From Saccharothrix sp. ALI-22-I (GTDB taxonomy: Bacteria; Actinomycetota; Actinomycetes; Mycobacteriales; Pseudonocardiaceae): 64,000 bases of DNA. Below, piece by piece: positions 42,850-51,170 of this stretch. Numbering within the stretch: position 1 is the stretch's first letter; every line of letters starts with the position of its first letter. Below the pieces are notes generated by a model that saw only the letters and a list, made by a program, of their open reading frames with translations, was not told where the DNA came from and searched no databases. The stretch spans positions 27,889-91,888 of the forward strand of contig NZ_MTQP01000039.1 in assembly GCF_001984175.1 (NCBI RefSeq), written 5' to 3'. Position numbers and translations under genes: made by a program.

Positions 42850-43410
42850 CTACGAGACCGTGTCCCGCTTCCACTCCTGGTCCTGCCAGGCCGGGTCGAG
42901 CGGGGTGTGCGCGATGTGGTTGGTGTAGTTGGACAACGTCTTCATCCCGACGCCGAGGATCACGTCCAGCACCTGGCGGCGGGTGTGGCCCGCGGCCAGG
43001 AACTCCTCGACCTCCCGGTCGTCCACCCACCCCCGGTCGGTGACCACCCGCTCGGTGAGCCTGCGGACGGCTTCCAGGGCGTTGTCCGACACAGGCTTGC
43101 CGGCGCGCAGGGCCCGCACGGTCTCTTCATCCACACCGGACTTGAGCGCGATCGTGGAGTGCGCGGCCACGCAGTACTCGCAGCCGTTCAGGACGCTGGT
43201 GGTGATCCACACGACGTGCTTCGCGTGCGCGGACAGCGAGGACTTGCCGAACTGCTCGGCCAGGGCGCTGTAGCCGGCCAGGAGCTCCGGCGACTCCGCC
43301 ATCACGCCGTTGAGGCTGCTGACGAAACCCAGGCGGCGCTTGCCCGCTTCCAGGTGGGGGCGGGCTTCCTCGGGCGCGGTGGTCTCGTCGTGAACGGTGA
43401 ACTGCACCAT
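42850..43410 (-). CDS. AhpD-like / carboxymuconolactone decarboxylase family protein
   Basis: 186 residues with the redox motif CEYCVAAH (CxxC plus His three residues on) at about 76-83, as in AhpD-type alkylhydroperoxidase partners. Helical throughout. One base separates its ATG from the stop of the upstream TetR gene, so it belongs to a two-gene operon under a strong TetR-type palindrome. Probable role: peroxide or organic-hydroperoxide detoxification using a thiol donor. Confidence 0.85.
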   Translation of the reverse strand: MVQFTVHDETTAPEEARPHLEAGKRRLGFVSSLNGVMAESPELLAGYSALAEQFGKSSLSAHAKHVVWITTSVLNGCEYCVAAHSTIALKSGVDEETVRALRAGKPVSDNALEAVRRLTERVVTDRGWVDDREVEEFLAAGHTRRQVLDVILGVGMKTLSNYTNHIAHTPLDPAWQDQEWKRDTVS

Positions 43411-43411
43411 G

Positions 43412-44017
43412 TCAGCGGATCTCCTCGGGTCGGTTCGCCAGTGAGTCGAGCACGGCCGTGACGGTGTCGCCGAGCGCTTCCGGGGTCGCGCCCGCGCGCG
43501 AGCGCACGTTCACCCCGTAGGCCAGCAGCGCGAGTACGTCGGCCGACGTTCCGGGCACCACGCCGGGCCGCAGCACGCCGGCGGCCTGCGCGCGTTCCAA
43601 CGCCGCGCACATCGCCGCCCGCAACCGGTCGTGGTGTCCGTGCAGGACCGCCCGGACGTCGGGGTCGTCGTTCTCCGTGCCGGCGTGCGCATTGGTGACC
43701 ATGCAGCCCCACCGGGCGTACTCACCGGAACAGCGGACCCCGATCAACGCGCGGAAGAAGTCCGCGATCGCCGGCAGCCCGCGGTCGTCCTCGGCGAGCC
43801 GTCGGAAGACCGGCCCCGAACGCCGGTCGGCGTAGCGGCGCAACGCGGCGAGGTAGAGCTCCCGCTTGCCGCCGAACGTCGCGTACAGGCTGGACCGGTT
43901 GACGCCGGTCGCCGACACGATGTCCTGCACGCCGGTGGTCGACACACCCCGCCGCCAGAAGAGCTCCTCCACCGAGTCGAGCACCGCCTCGGGGTCGAAG
44001 TGCTTCACGTCGGGCAT
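43412..44017 (-). CDS. TetR family repressor of the AhpD-like operon
   Basis: 201 residues. N-terminal TetR HTH (VSTTGVQDIVSATGVNRSSLYATFGGKRELYLAAL), then a C-terminal TetR_C-like domain with WGCMVTNAHAG, as in AcuR/YxaF-type regulators of reactive small molecules. ATG 44017 lies 11 bases from a perfect palindrome (44028-44055), so it represses itself and the AhpD-like gene. Ligand unknown. Confidence 0.9.
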   Translation of the reverse strand: MPDVKHFDPEAVLDSVEELFWRRGVSTTGVQDIVSATGVNRSSLYATFGGKRELYLAALRRYADRRSGPVFRRLAEDDRGLPAIADFFRALIGVRCSGEYARWGCMVTNAHAGTENDDPDVRAVLHGHHDRLRAAMCAALERAQAAGVLRPGVVPGTSADVLALLAYGVNVRSRAGATPEALGDTVTAVLDSLANRPEEIR

Positions 44018-44027
44018 GTCCGCCTCG

Positions 44028-44055
44028 TTATCTTGGAATGGTTATTCCAAGATAA
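44028..44055. promoter_or_regulatory. TetR operator: TTATCTTGGAAT-ggtt-ATTCCAAGATAA
   Basis: Perfect 12-bp inverted repeat with a four-base spacer directly in front of the tetR/ahpD-like operon, in an AT-rich promoter. Size and position are typical for a TetR dimer site. Confidence 0.85.
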
Positions 44056-44219
44056 CTCCGGCCGGATCCGGCTGCAACGGCTTGCTTCGGCGTCACGCGT
44101 TCAGGGCGTTGGGCGCTTGTGGCGTTGGTAGTAGCGGGCGACCCGGGCGGGCCCGGGTGAGGACACGGCAACCCGTGGGTGGTGGCGTCGACCTGTGACC
44201 GCAGCAGGGTCGGGAAGAA

Positions 44220-44308
44220 GAGCTGCGGCCTCCGTTGGAGAACTGCGAGCCGCCGACGCCGATGGGGGAGATGTGGATACCGGTGCGTCCGAGCGGTCGG
44301 CTGGTCAT
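44220..44308 (-). pseudogene. Aldo/keto reductase N-terminal fragment
   Basis: ATG 44308 starts MTSRPLGRTGIHISPIGVGG, the standard start of aldo/keto reductases (LGxTGxxVSxxGxGxxxF), but homology ends after ~25 residues. The ATG overlaps the stop of the upstream TetR gene (ATGA), so the operon architecture survives although the enzyme is gone. Confidence 0.6.
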
Positions 44309-44907
44309 GGTGCCAGTCCGTCGGCTTCAGGTGGTTCGAAGAAGTTGTGCGGTGATGGCGGTGGCAGGGTGGTCGGCGATGGGCGCAGTCCGTCGATGAG
44401 CAGGGCGAGGTAGCGCCTGCGGTCGTCGCCGTGAGGATCGCCGGGGTGCACCGTGGCCAGGTTCATGAAGGTGATCGCGTTCAGATCGCGAGGCAGCAGT
44501 TCCGGTCGCACCACGCCCGCGTCGATGGCGCGGCGGAGCACGGGTTCGATGGCGAGCAGGAAGCGATGCGTGCTGTCGTTCGCGAACGCCTCGAACTCGT
44601 GGGCGAGTGAGATGATGGCCTGTCGCCGGGCGAGTACCTCGGTGACGGCCTCGAGCACTCCGACCAGGTCCTGCCACGGGTCGTCGGTGTGCACCGCTGT
44701 GATGGGTTCGAGTTCGGTGGCGAGGACGTGGTCGAAGACGGCTTTGACGAGTTGGTCGCGCGCACGGAAGCGGCGGTAGACCGTCATCACGCTCACGTCC
44801 GCGCGCGCGGCGATCTCCTCGAGCGTCACCTGCGGCCCGATCTCCTCGAACGCCAGGACCGCGGCGCCGACGATCCGCTCGTGGTTGCGGGCTGCGTCGG
44901 CTCTCAC
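44305..44907 (-). CDS. TetR/AcrR family regulator
   Basis: 200 residues. HTH region RIVGAAVLAFEEIGPQVTLEEIAARADVSVMTVYRRFRARDQLVKAVFD is clear; the C-terminal domain is generic. GTG 44907 overlaps the stop of a truncated cytochrome P450 gene (GTGA), and its own stop overlaps an aldo/keto reductase start, so it was the middle gene of a P450-TetR-AKR operon of which only the regulator is whole. Confidence 0.82.
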   Translation of the reverse strand: MRADAARNHERIVGAAVLAFEEIGPQVTLEEIAARADVSVMTVYRRFRARDQLVKAVFDHVLATELEPITAVHTDDPWQDLVGVLEAVTEVLARRQAIISLAHEFEAFANDSTHRFLLAIEPVLRRAIDAGVVRPELLPRDLNAITFMNLATVHPGDPHGDDRRRYLALLIDGLRPSPTTLPPPSPHNFFEPPEADGLAP

Positions 44908-45015
44908 CAGGTCACCCGCAGCGAGTTGACTCCGTAGACGGCGCTGAAGACCCGGAAGTCGGCCTGCTCGTCCGCGAGTGCGAGGTCGGGAAAGCGTCGC
45001 AGCAGGGCCGCGAAG
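44904..45015 (-). pseudogene. Cytochrome P450 C-terminal fragment
   Basis: Reverse frame ALLRRFPDLALADEQADFRV, FSAVYGVNSLRVTW and TGA: the standard end of bacterial P450s (LLxRFPxLxLA...GxxxLxVxW). The haem-binding Cys loop and everything before it are missing; an ATG with unrelated sequence lies at 45048. Confidence 0.6.
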
Positions 45016-45271
45016 GGTGTGCAGGACCGTGCCGTCGTTCTGGCTCATGACAGTTTCGCCACCTCCCGACTCGTCTTCGCCCGCCGCACACTTTGCGTCC
45101 GGACAGGCGCCACCGCATCAGGATGAACGAGGTTTCGACTATCTGAAATTCACGCCGTGGGTGTCGCCACCCGTCTACCGCGTTCTGAATCATGACCTGC
45201 GGGCCGGCGCCGACGGGATCGGCAAGCACCTGATGGCGGGCCTGAGGCACACCGAGGAAGAGAGACCTCTG

Positions 45272-45682
45272 ATGATCCGTCGCTGGACCCCCGCCGAGAT
45301 CGGCCCGCCGGTCGGCCAGTACAGCCACCTGGCCGCGGCGCCCACCGGCCACGAGGTGCTGTTCATCTCCGGCCAGGTCGGCACCCGGCCGGACGGGGTG
45401 ATGGCCGGGCCGGACGCCGAGTCGCAGACCCGCCAGATCTACGCCAACATCGCCGCGCTGCTCAAGTCGGCGGGCGCCGGGCCGGAGCACCTGCTGAAAC
45501 TGTTCACCATGGTCGCCGGGACCGAGCACCTCGCGGGCAGCCGGGCAGGCCGGGCGGGCGCGTTCGCCGAATGGTTCCCGGACGGCGACTTCCCGGCCCA
45601 TTCGCTGATCGTGGTGGCGGCACTGGCGGCGCCCGAGATCGCGGTCGAGGTCGAGGCGATCGCAGCGGTGCCCCGGACATGA
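45272..45682 (+). CDS. RidA/YjgF family protein
   Basis: 136 residues, RidA fold: GPPVGQYSHLAAAPTGHEVL, FISGQVGTRPDG, QTRQIYANIAALLKSAGAGP and LIVVAALAAPEIAVEVEAIA. The usual substrate Arg of RidA (in the AxxRxxV region) is not apparent, so this is likely a YjgF subgroup protein rather than a true 2-aminoacrylate deaminase. Stop overlaps the aminotransferase start (ATGA). GAGGAAGAGAG precedes ATG. It probably serviced the PLP enzyme that follows. Confidence 0.82.
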   Translation: MIRRWTPAEIGPPVGQYSHLAAAPTGHEVLFISGQVGTRPDGVMAGPDAESQTRQIYANIAALLKSAGAGPEHLLKLFTMVAGTEHLAGSRAGRAGAFAEWFPDGDFPAHSLIVVAALAAPEIAVEVEAIAAVPRT

Positions 45683-46295
45683 CGCCTGAGGAGTTCCGCG
45701 ACCTGTTCCCGGCGCTGCGTTCCACCGTGTGGCTGGACACGCCAGGTTCCCCGCCGGGCGCCGGGCCGGTGGTGGACGCGTTGCGGGACACCATGTCGGC
45801 GTGGTCGTCGGGGGAGTTCGACTGGCGGATGTGGGATTCCGCCGCCGAGGACGCACGACAGCTGTTCGCGAGGTTCATCGGGGCCGAGCCGGGCACGGTG
45901 TCGGCCGTCGGGTCGCTCGCCGAAGCAGCCGCCACAGTCGCAGGCTCGCTGCCTCGCGGGCGAGTGGTGGTGGCCGAGGACGATTTTCGCAGCAACCTGT
46001 TCCCCTGGCTGGCCCGGCACGACGTGGTGGCCGCACCCGGAGACCGGCTGGCCGACGCGCTGGACGAGGACACCGCGTTGCTCGCGGTCAGCGAAGTGAC
46101 CACAAAGGATGGCCGGCGCCGGGATCTGCGTGCGCTTCGCGCAGCGACCGACGCGGTCGGCGCACGGCTGTTCGTCAACCTCACGCAATCACTTGGCGCA
46201 CTGCGTTTCGACCCCCTGATACGGCCGGACTACCTGGCTTCAACGCCGAGGCGGACGTAACCACCGCGCTGACGGCGCTCCGGGCAGCCAGGTGA
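45679..46295 (+). pseudogene. Class V PLP aminotransferase (kynureninase/desulfurase-like) with internal deletion
   Basis: Starts normally (MTPEEFRDLFPALRSTVWLD ... GAEPGTVSAVGSLAEAAATV) and runs to SLGALRFDPLIRPDYLA, just before the PLP-lysine segment. There the sequence jumps, in another frame, to GFNAEADVTTALTALRAAR and TGA at 46293-46295, the usual C-terminal end. About 150 codons including the catalytic Lys are missing. Confidence 0.7.
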
Positions 46296-46312
46296 TCGTT
46301 CGTCACCCGCCG

Positions 46313-46442
46313 GATGTGCCACTGGTGGCCCAAGCACGCACCCGACACCGGTATCGACCAGGTCTGCCTCGCCGAGGGTCAGACGTTCGACACCGTCTTC
46401 CAGGCCGACGACGTGCGAGTGATCAGGAGCGTGCGCTTCTGA
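46313..46442 (+). pseudogene. Unidentified C-terminal fragment
   Basis: About 42 codons ending HAPDTGIDQVCLAEGQTFDT, VFQADDVRVIRSVRF and TGA. The end of a protein whose remainder is absent; no family assigned. Confidence 0.35.
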
Positions 46443-46445
46443 GAA

Positions 46446-47846
46446 CTACTTCGTCAGCTTCTCCGCGCGGAACTCCACCTTTCCGTGGACAACCCGGTTG
46501 ATGATCCACAGCACCAGACCGGCGCCCAGCAGGTACAGGGCGATCCGGTAGTCGTCGGCAGGCCTGCCGGACAACGGGCTGGCCAGGTACGCGCACGTGA
46601 TCGCGCCGAGCACCGGCACCCACGTCGGTGCGCGGAAGTGATCGTGCTCGACCTTCTCCTTGCGCAGCACCAGCACCGCGATGTTGACGATGGTGAACAC
46701 GATCAGCAGCAGCAACGCGGTGGTCCCGCCGAGCCTCGCGATGTCCGCCGTGGACACCAGGATGACGGCGATACCGCTGGTGAACACGATCGAGATCCAC
46801 GGCGTGCGGCGGAACGGGTGGACCACCCCGAACACCCTCGGGATGATCCGCTCGTTCGACATGCCGTAGATCAGCCGGCTCGCCATCAGCATGTTGATCA
46901 GTGCCGAGTTGATCACGGCGAACAGACCGATCAGCGAGAACACCCACAGCGGGAAGCCGGGAGCGCCGACCTGGACCACGCGCAACAGCGCCCCGCTGCC
47001 CGCCCTCCCCAATTCGTCCGCCGGGATGAGCAGCGACGAGGTGATCGCCACCGCCACGTAGATCAACGCGGCCACCACCATCCCCCACAGCATCGCACGG
47101 GGGAAGATCCGCACCGGGTCGCGGCACTCCTCCGCCATGTTGACCGAGTCCTCGAACCCGACCATCGCGAAGAACGCCAGCGCGGTCGCGGACGTGATGG
47201 CGACGAGCGCGTGCTGCCCCGGAGCCGGGTCGACCTGGGTGAGCCTTCCCGGGTCGCCGTCGCCCATCGCGATCGCCCAGATGCCGATCCCGATGATGAT
47301 CAGCAAACCGGACAACTCGATACAGGTCAGGACGACGTTCGTCTTGACCGATTCCGAGACACCCCGGAAATTGATCAGACCAAGGCCGACTATGAACAGG
47401 ATCGCCACCAGTGTCGCCGACACGGCGAACGCGTCCGAGAAGAACTCCCGGATGACCGACTGCAGGTAGGTGCGACCGAAGGCCAGCGCGGCAGACGAGG
47501 CGGACGTGAGGCCCGAACTCATCACCGCGAACGCGACCATGAAAGTGAGGATCTGAATCTTGAACGCGCGGTTGGTGTAAAGCGCCGCGCCTGCGGCCTT
47601 CGGATACTTGCCCACGAGTTCCAGATAGCTGAACGCGGTGAGGAAGGCGACCGCGAACGCGACGAGGAACGGCAGCCACAGCGCGCCGCCGATCCTGCCC
47701 GCGACGCTGCCCGTCAAGGCGTAGATGCCGGTGCCAAGGATGTCACCGACCACGAAGAACAGCAGCAACTTCGGGCCGATGGCCCGCTTCAGCTCCGGTT
47801 GCACCGGCGCGCCGATTGCCTCCGCCATCCATTGAGTGTGCCGCAT
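46446..47846 (-). CDS. APC family amino acid permease
   Basis: 466 residues, 12 membrane segments. N-terminal KLLLFFVVGDILGTGIYALTG carries the unwound TM1 substrate motif (G-x-G-I-Y), followed by KYPKAAGAALYTNRAF and FFAMVGFEDSVNMAEECRDP, the TM6 hallmark of the APC superfamily. Imports or exchanges amino acids or amines; substrate unknown. ATG 47846 has GGAG four bases ahead. Monocistronic, convergent with the fragment before it. Confidence 0.9.
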   Translation of the reverse strand: MRHTQWMAEAIGAPVQPELKRAIGPKLLLFFVVGDILGTGIYALTGSVAGRIGGALWLPFLVAFAVAFLTAFSYLELVGKYPKAAGAALYTNRAFKIQILTFMVAFAVMSSGLTSASSAALAFGRTYLQSVIREFFSDAFAVSATLVAILFIVGLGLINFRGVSESVKTNVVLTCIELSGLLIIIGIGIWAIAMGDGDPGRLTQVDPAPGQHALVAITSATALAFFAMVGFEDSVNMAEECRDPVRIFPRAMLWGMVVAALIYVAVAITSSLLIPADELGRAGSGALLRVVQVGAPGFPLWVFSLIGLFAVINSALINMLMASRLIYGMSNERIIPRVFGVVHPFRRTPWISIVFTSGIAVILVSTADIARLGGTTALLLLIVFTIVNIAVLVLRKEKVEHDHFRAPTWVPVLGAITCAYLASPLSGRPADDYRIALYLLGAGLVLWIINRVVHGKVEFRAEKLTK

Positions 47847-48224
47847 CACACTCCACGCCAACAGTCGAAATCGTAGGACTCGGACGAGTTCCGGCATCGG
47901 TTACCGTGTGGAAACCAGTGACTCCCGTGTGGAGCGGCAATGCCGGATCGTCGGGGTGCCCGCTGGCCCCGACGGCGTTTGGTCCGGATGACGTGCCCGA
48001 AGCGAAAGCAGCGCCCGACCTGGCGACGAATCAACTGGAGAGCATTCCCTGGCAGGCGAATACAGCACCCGGAAATGCCCGCAGACCGCGATCACAACCT
48101 TGCTGGGCCCGTAACGCTGGTCGTGCCGCTGATCGAAGGCATCGCTCAAGGTGCGCCCTGCGCAGGAACGTGCTAGCAAGACCTGCAGGCGTGACCCTCG
48201 TCATGCAGATCCGAGGGATGCAGG
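47847..48224. other. Gene-free stretch after the permease
   Basis: About 380 bases containing the permease promoter side; no protein, RNA gene or repeat is supported. Confidence 0.4.
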
Positions 48225-48713
48225 ATGGCAGATCGCCGTCGATCCGGGATCGTCGGCACCGGCTTCATCGGTGAGGTCCATGCGCGGGCCGTACGGGCAG
48301 CGGGCGGCGTCGTCGCTGCTGTTGCCGGCCGTGACGCGAAGTCGTCGGCGGCCGCGGCCACCAGGCTGCGGGCGGCGCGGGCGGCCTCGTCGGCGGAGGA
48401 ACTGATCGAGGCCGACGATGTCGATGTCATCCACATCTGCACGCCGAATCACTTGCACGCGCCGCTGACCGGGCGCGCGTTGGCCGCCGGTAAGCACGTG
48501 ATCTGCGAGAAGTCGCTCTCCACGGACGTGAGCAGTTCCCGCAGCCTTGCCCTCCTGGCGGCCTCGGCCTTCGTCACCGACGTCTACGCCGCCGTTGCCG
48601 GCGATACGCCCGACGGTCTTCCCCCGTTCGATGACGGCCTGCGTGCCGCCGTCGTCACCGACGCCGTCCTGACGTCCGCCGCGAGCGGCGGCTGGGTGGA
48701 GGTGCCCGCATGA
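48225..48713 (+). pseudogene. Gfo/Idh/MocA oxidoreductase with large in-frame internal deletion
   Basis: 162 residues against the usual ~370. The Rossmann part is normal (SGIVGTGFIGEVHARAVRAA ... VIHICTPNHLHAPL ... KHVICEKSLS, including the EKP-like motif as EKS). At about residue 105 it jumps to the C-terminal end (DGLRAAVVTDAVLTSAASGG, WVEVPA). The substrate domain is gone. The stop still overlaps the next gene (ATGA). Confidence 0.7.
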
Positions 48714-49630
48714 AGCTCGGATTCCTGACCGCCTGCTTGCCGCAGCGCAGCCTCGCCGACATTGCGACCTGGGCGGGGGCGAACGGGTTCGAGGCGTTGG
48801 AGGTGGCCGCCTGGCCGGCACTGGGAAACCGACCGTTCACCGCGACCCACTTGGACGTCAACGGCTTCGGCCAACAGCAGGCCGACGAGATCAGGGCGCT
48901 GGCCGACCAGCACGGCCTGACCCTGTCGTCACTGGGCTTCTACGACAACAACCTGCACCCCGACCCTGTTGAGCGCAAGGCTGTGAACGCTCACGTGCTG
49001 GCGCTCATCGACGCCGCGGCCCTGCTCGGGGTGCCCACCGTGGGAACCTTCGTCGGACGGGACCCCACCAGGAGCGTCGCGGAGAACCTCCGCGCCGCGG
49101 AGCAGGTGTTCCGTCCGCTCGTAGACCGGTCGGGCGAGCGCGGGGTGAAGATCATCATCGAGAACTGCGTGATGGAAGGCTGGCACCCCGACGGCTATCC
49201 CGGCAACCTGGCCTACTCGCCGGAACTGTGGGAGTGGATGTTCGAACAGGGCCTCTACCTCAACTACGACCCGTCACACCTGGTGTGGATGGGCATCGAT
49301 CCCGTCGAGGCGCTGCGGCCCTACGTCGACCGGGTCGCGCACGCCCAAGCGAAAGACATCCAGGTGTTCCCCGAACGGCGTACCCGGTACGGCTGGCCCG
49401 GGAAGGCTGTCGTCCGGGACGACCCCTGGGACGTCGGCTGGTGGCGATACCGCGTGCCCGGCCTCGGGCAGGTCGATTGGCGTGCCGTCGTCGACACCCT
49501 CTACGAGGGCGGCTTCGACGGAGTCCTCTCCGTCGAACACGAAGATCCCGTCTGGGGTGGCACAGAGGACCGCGTCGAGACAGGCCTTCAGGTCGCCCAC
49601 CGCACCCTACGACCGCTGCTGGTCGCCTGA
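48710..49630 (+). CDS. Sugar phosphate isomerase/epimerase (xylose-isomerase-like TIM barrel)
   Basis: 306 residues, AP-endonuclease-2 superfamily: LGFLTACLPQRSLADIATWA, IIIENCVMEG (metal Glu), NYDPSHLVWMGIDP (metal Asp/His), HAQAKDIQVFP (metal His) and GVLSVEHEDPVWGG (metal Glu). Full set of metal ligands, so it should be active on a keto-sugar or inosose. Coupled by ATGA to the damaged Gfo/Idh gene; this pair plus the nucleoside-type permease start downstream is the typical layout of inositol/sugar-acid catabolism operons. Same superfamily as the C-terminal domain of the 6641-8779 fusion. Confidence 0.85.
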   Translation: MKLGFLTACLPQRSLADIATWAGANGFEALEVAAWPALGNRPFTATHLDVNGFGQQQADEIRALADQHGLTLSSLGFYDNNLHPDPVERKAVNAHVLALIDAAALLGVPTVGTFVGRDPTRSVAENLRAAEQVFRPLVDRSGERGVKIIIENCVMEGWHPDGYPGNLAYSPELWEWMFEQGLYLNYDPSHLVWMGIDPVEALRPYVDRVAHAQAKDIQVFPERRTRYGWPGKAVVRDDPWDVGWWRYRVPGLGQVDWRAVVDTLYEGGFDGVLSVEHEDPVWGGTEDRVETGLQVAHRTLRPLLVA

Positions 49631-49720
49631 GACCCGGTGGGCGGCGGGCCGATGAGTACCCCACACCAACCGAGAAGCGCATACGAGGGGACAGCCACTT
49701 ATTGAGGGAGGCACAGTCAC

Positions 49721-49920
49721 GTGACTGCTACGACCGGTCAGCCTCCGGGCGCGATCAGTATGGCAACGCGCCTGAAGCTCTCCTCGATGATGTTCCTCGA
49801 GTTCTTCATCTGGGGTGCTTGGTTCGTCACCATGGGCACGTTCCTCGCCGTCAGCCTGGCAGCGTCCGGAAGCCAGATCAGCCTTGCCTACCTCACCCAG
49901 TCCCTCGGGGCGATCGCGGC
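49721..49920 (+). pseudogene. Nucleoside-permease-like MFS protein, N-terminal fragment
   Basis: GTG 49721, with GAGGGAGG nine bases ahead, starts a protein reading RLKLSSMMFLEFFIWGAWFV then TMGTFLAVSLAASGSQISLA and YLTQSLGAIAAP, the first two membrane segments of NupG/XapB-type carriers. After about 65 codons homology ends; the following ~150 bases may hold an SDR scrap (INPRAVPAMREAGAGTLLCI). Confidence 0.6.
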
Positions 49921-50069
49921 ACCCGGTGGCGGCGATGACGCCGGCGTTCCGGCCCTGATCAACCCTCGTGCGGTACCCGCGATGCGCGAGGCCGGCGCGG
50001 GCACCCTGCTCTGCATCGGCCGGGGCGGCGGCCGGGTGCCGCACGCCGCGCAGGCGCTGTCCTTCATCT

Positions 50070-50256
50070 TCAGGGTGCAGTGGCGGTGCGGGCCCGGTGT
50101 TCGCGGATCTGGCTGTGGTGGTCCGCAACCCAGGTGATCAAGGACGTGACGATGTGGTGGAGGCTGAGGCCCGGGGGAGTGAGGGCGTACTCCACGCGCG
50201 GTGGCACCTCGGCGTAGGCGGTCCGGGTCACCAAGCCGTCCTGCGAAAGTACGGCC
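50070..50256 (-). pseudogene. HxlR family regulator, C-terminal fragment
   Basis: Reverse frame LSQDGLVTRTAYAEVPPRVE, YALTPPGLSLHHIVTSLITW then VADHHSQIREHRA and TGA: wing and C-terminal helix of an HxlR-type winged helix protein. The N-terminal half with the invariant Cys is missing. Confidence 0.6.
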
Positions 50257-50746
50257 TGGCCGGCGCCCGCCTGGAGGCGTCGACCCGCCAGATCGAAACC
50301 CAGCCCCACCGCGACGTGTGCCGGGGTCAGGAGGACGACGACCCGCAGGAGAAGTGCGACACGGATCTGCTGGAACAGGCCAAGCAGCGCGTGCAGTGGA
50401 CCAACAGGGGGGACGAGCAGCCGGCGAAGCGAGGCAGCGGCTCCAACGAGGTCGTCGTCGGCCTCTCGCCCGGCTTCGGCCTCTTCGAGGGCCGGACCAT
50501 CACCAAGGAGTGCGACGATGACACCGGACGGGGTTGACGGCCGCGGCAACCGTGTCGGGGCGAGGTCGGGTGGCCCCGCGGCGAGCGCGGCGGCGTCGCA
50601 CACCGTGTCGGCGGCCAACTCGCGGGCGCGCCGGGCCAGGCCGGTCGTCTGCTCCGGCGTCTCGTAGTAGTAGGCCGGCATGGTCTGCTGGGCCGGCACG
50701 AGCGCGGTCAGCAGCGGATCGTCGCCGTCGCGGGCGGACAACAGCG

Positions 50747-50980
50747 ACGTTGCTCTACGGCCAATGGCTGCGTCGCCAACGTCGCAGGGCCGATGCCCGT
50801 ACCCAACTGCGGATCGCCATCGCGCTGTTCGACAGCCTCGGTGCCGTGCCCCGGGCACAGCGTGCCCGGACCGAACTGCGGGCGACAGGCGTCGCGGCAC
50901 ACGAAGGGCGTTCCGATGTCACAGCGCTACTCACCCCACAGGAGCTGGAAGTAGCCCAACTCGCGTCTCTTCGCGTTGTG
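50747..50980 (+). pseudogene. LuxR-type ATPase regulator, C-terminal fragment
   Basis: Forward frame LLYGQWLRRQRRRADARTQL, ALFDSLGAVPRAQRARTELR, then LTPQELEVAQLAS: the last TPR repeat and first helix of the LuxR HTH of a large STAND-type regulator. The HTH is cut after ~15 residues; the ATPase is absent. Confidence 0.6.
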
Positions 50981-51170
50981 CCGCGTTCGTGCCCGACCGG
51001 GACACCCGGTCGGGCACGAAGAAGCACTGTCCTGTTACGGATGGATGGTCAGACCGGGTGAACCGTCCGGCGGGGATTCCAACCAGGCTGTGGAACGCTT
51101 GTCAGCAGGGCCGGTGGAAGACCGATGCCGCTGATTTCCGTGGCATCGGCGTCCAGTCCCTCGCCGTTGC

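Noticed and set aside
44912..45856. Reverse open frame of 314 codons
   Set aside because: Antisense to RidA and the class V aminotransferase. The real reverse-strand content here is the P450 tail, which lies in another reverse frame.
50223..50537. Forward open frame of about 100 codons with charged sequence
   Set aside because: No start signal, no family, and it begins inside the HxlR fragment; not enough support to call a gene.
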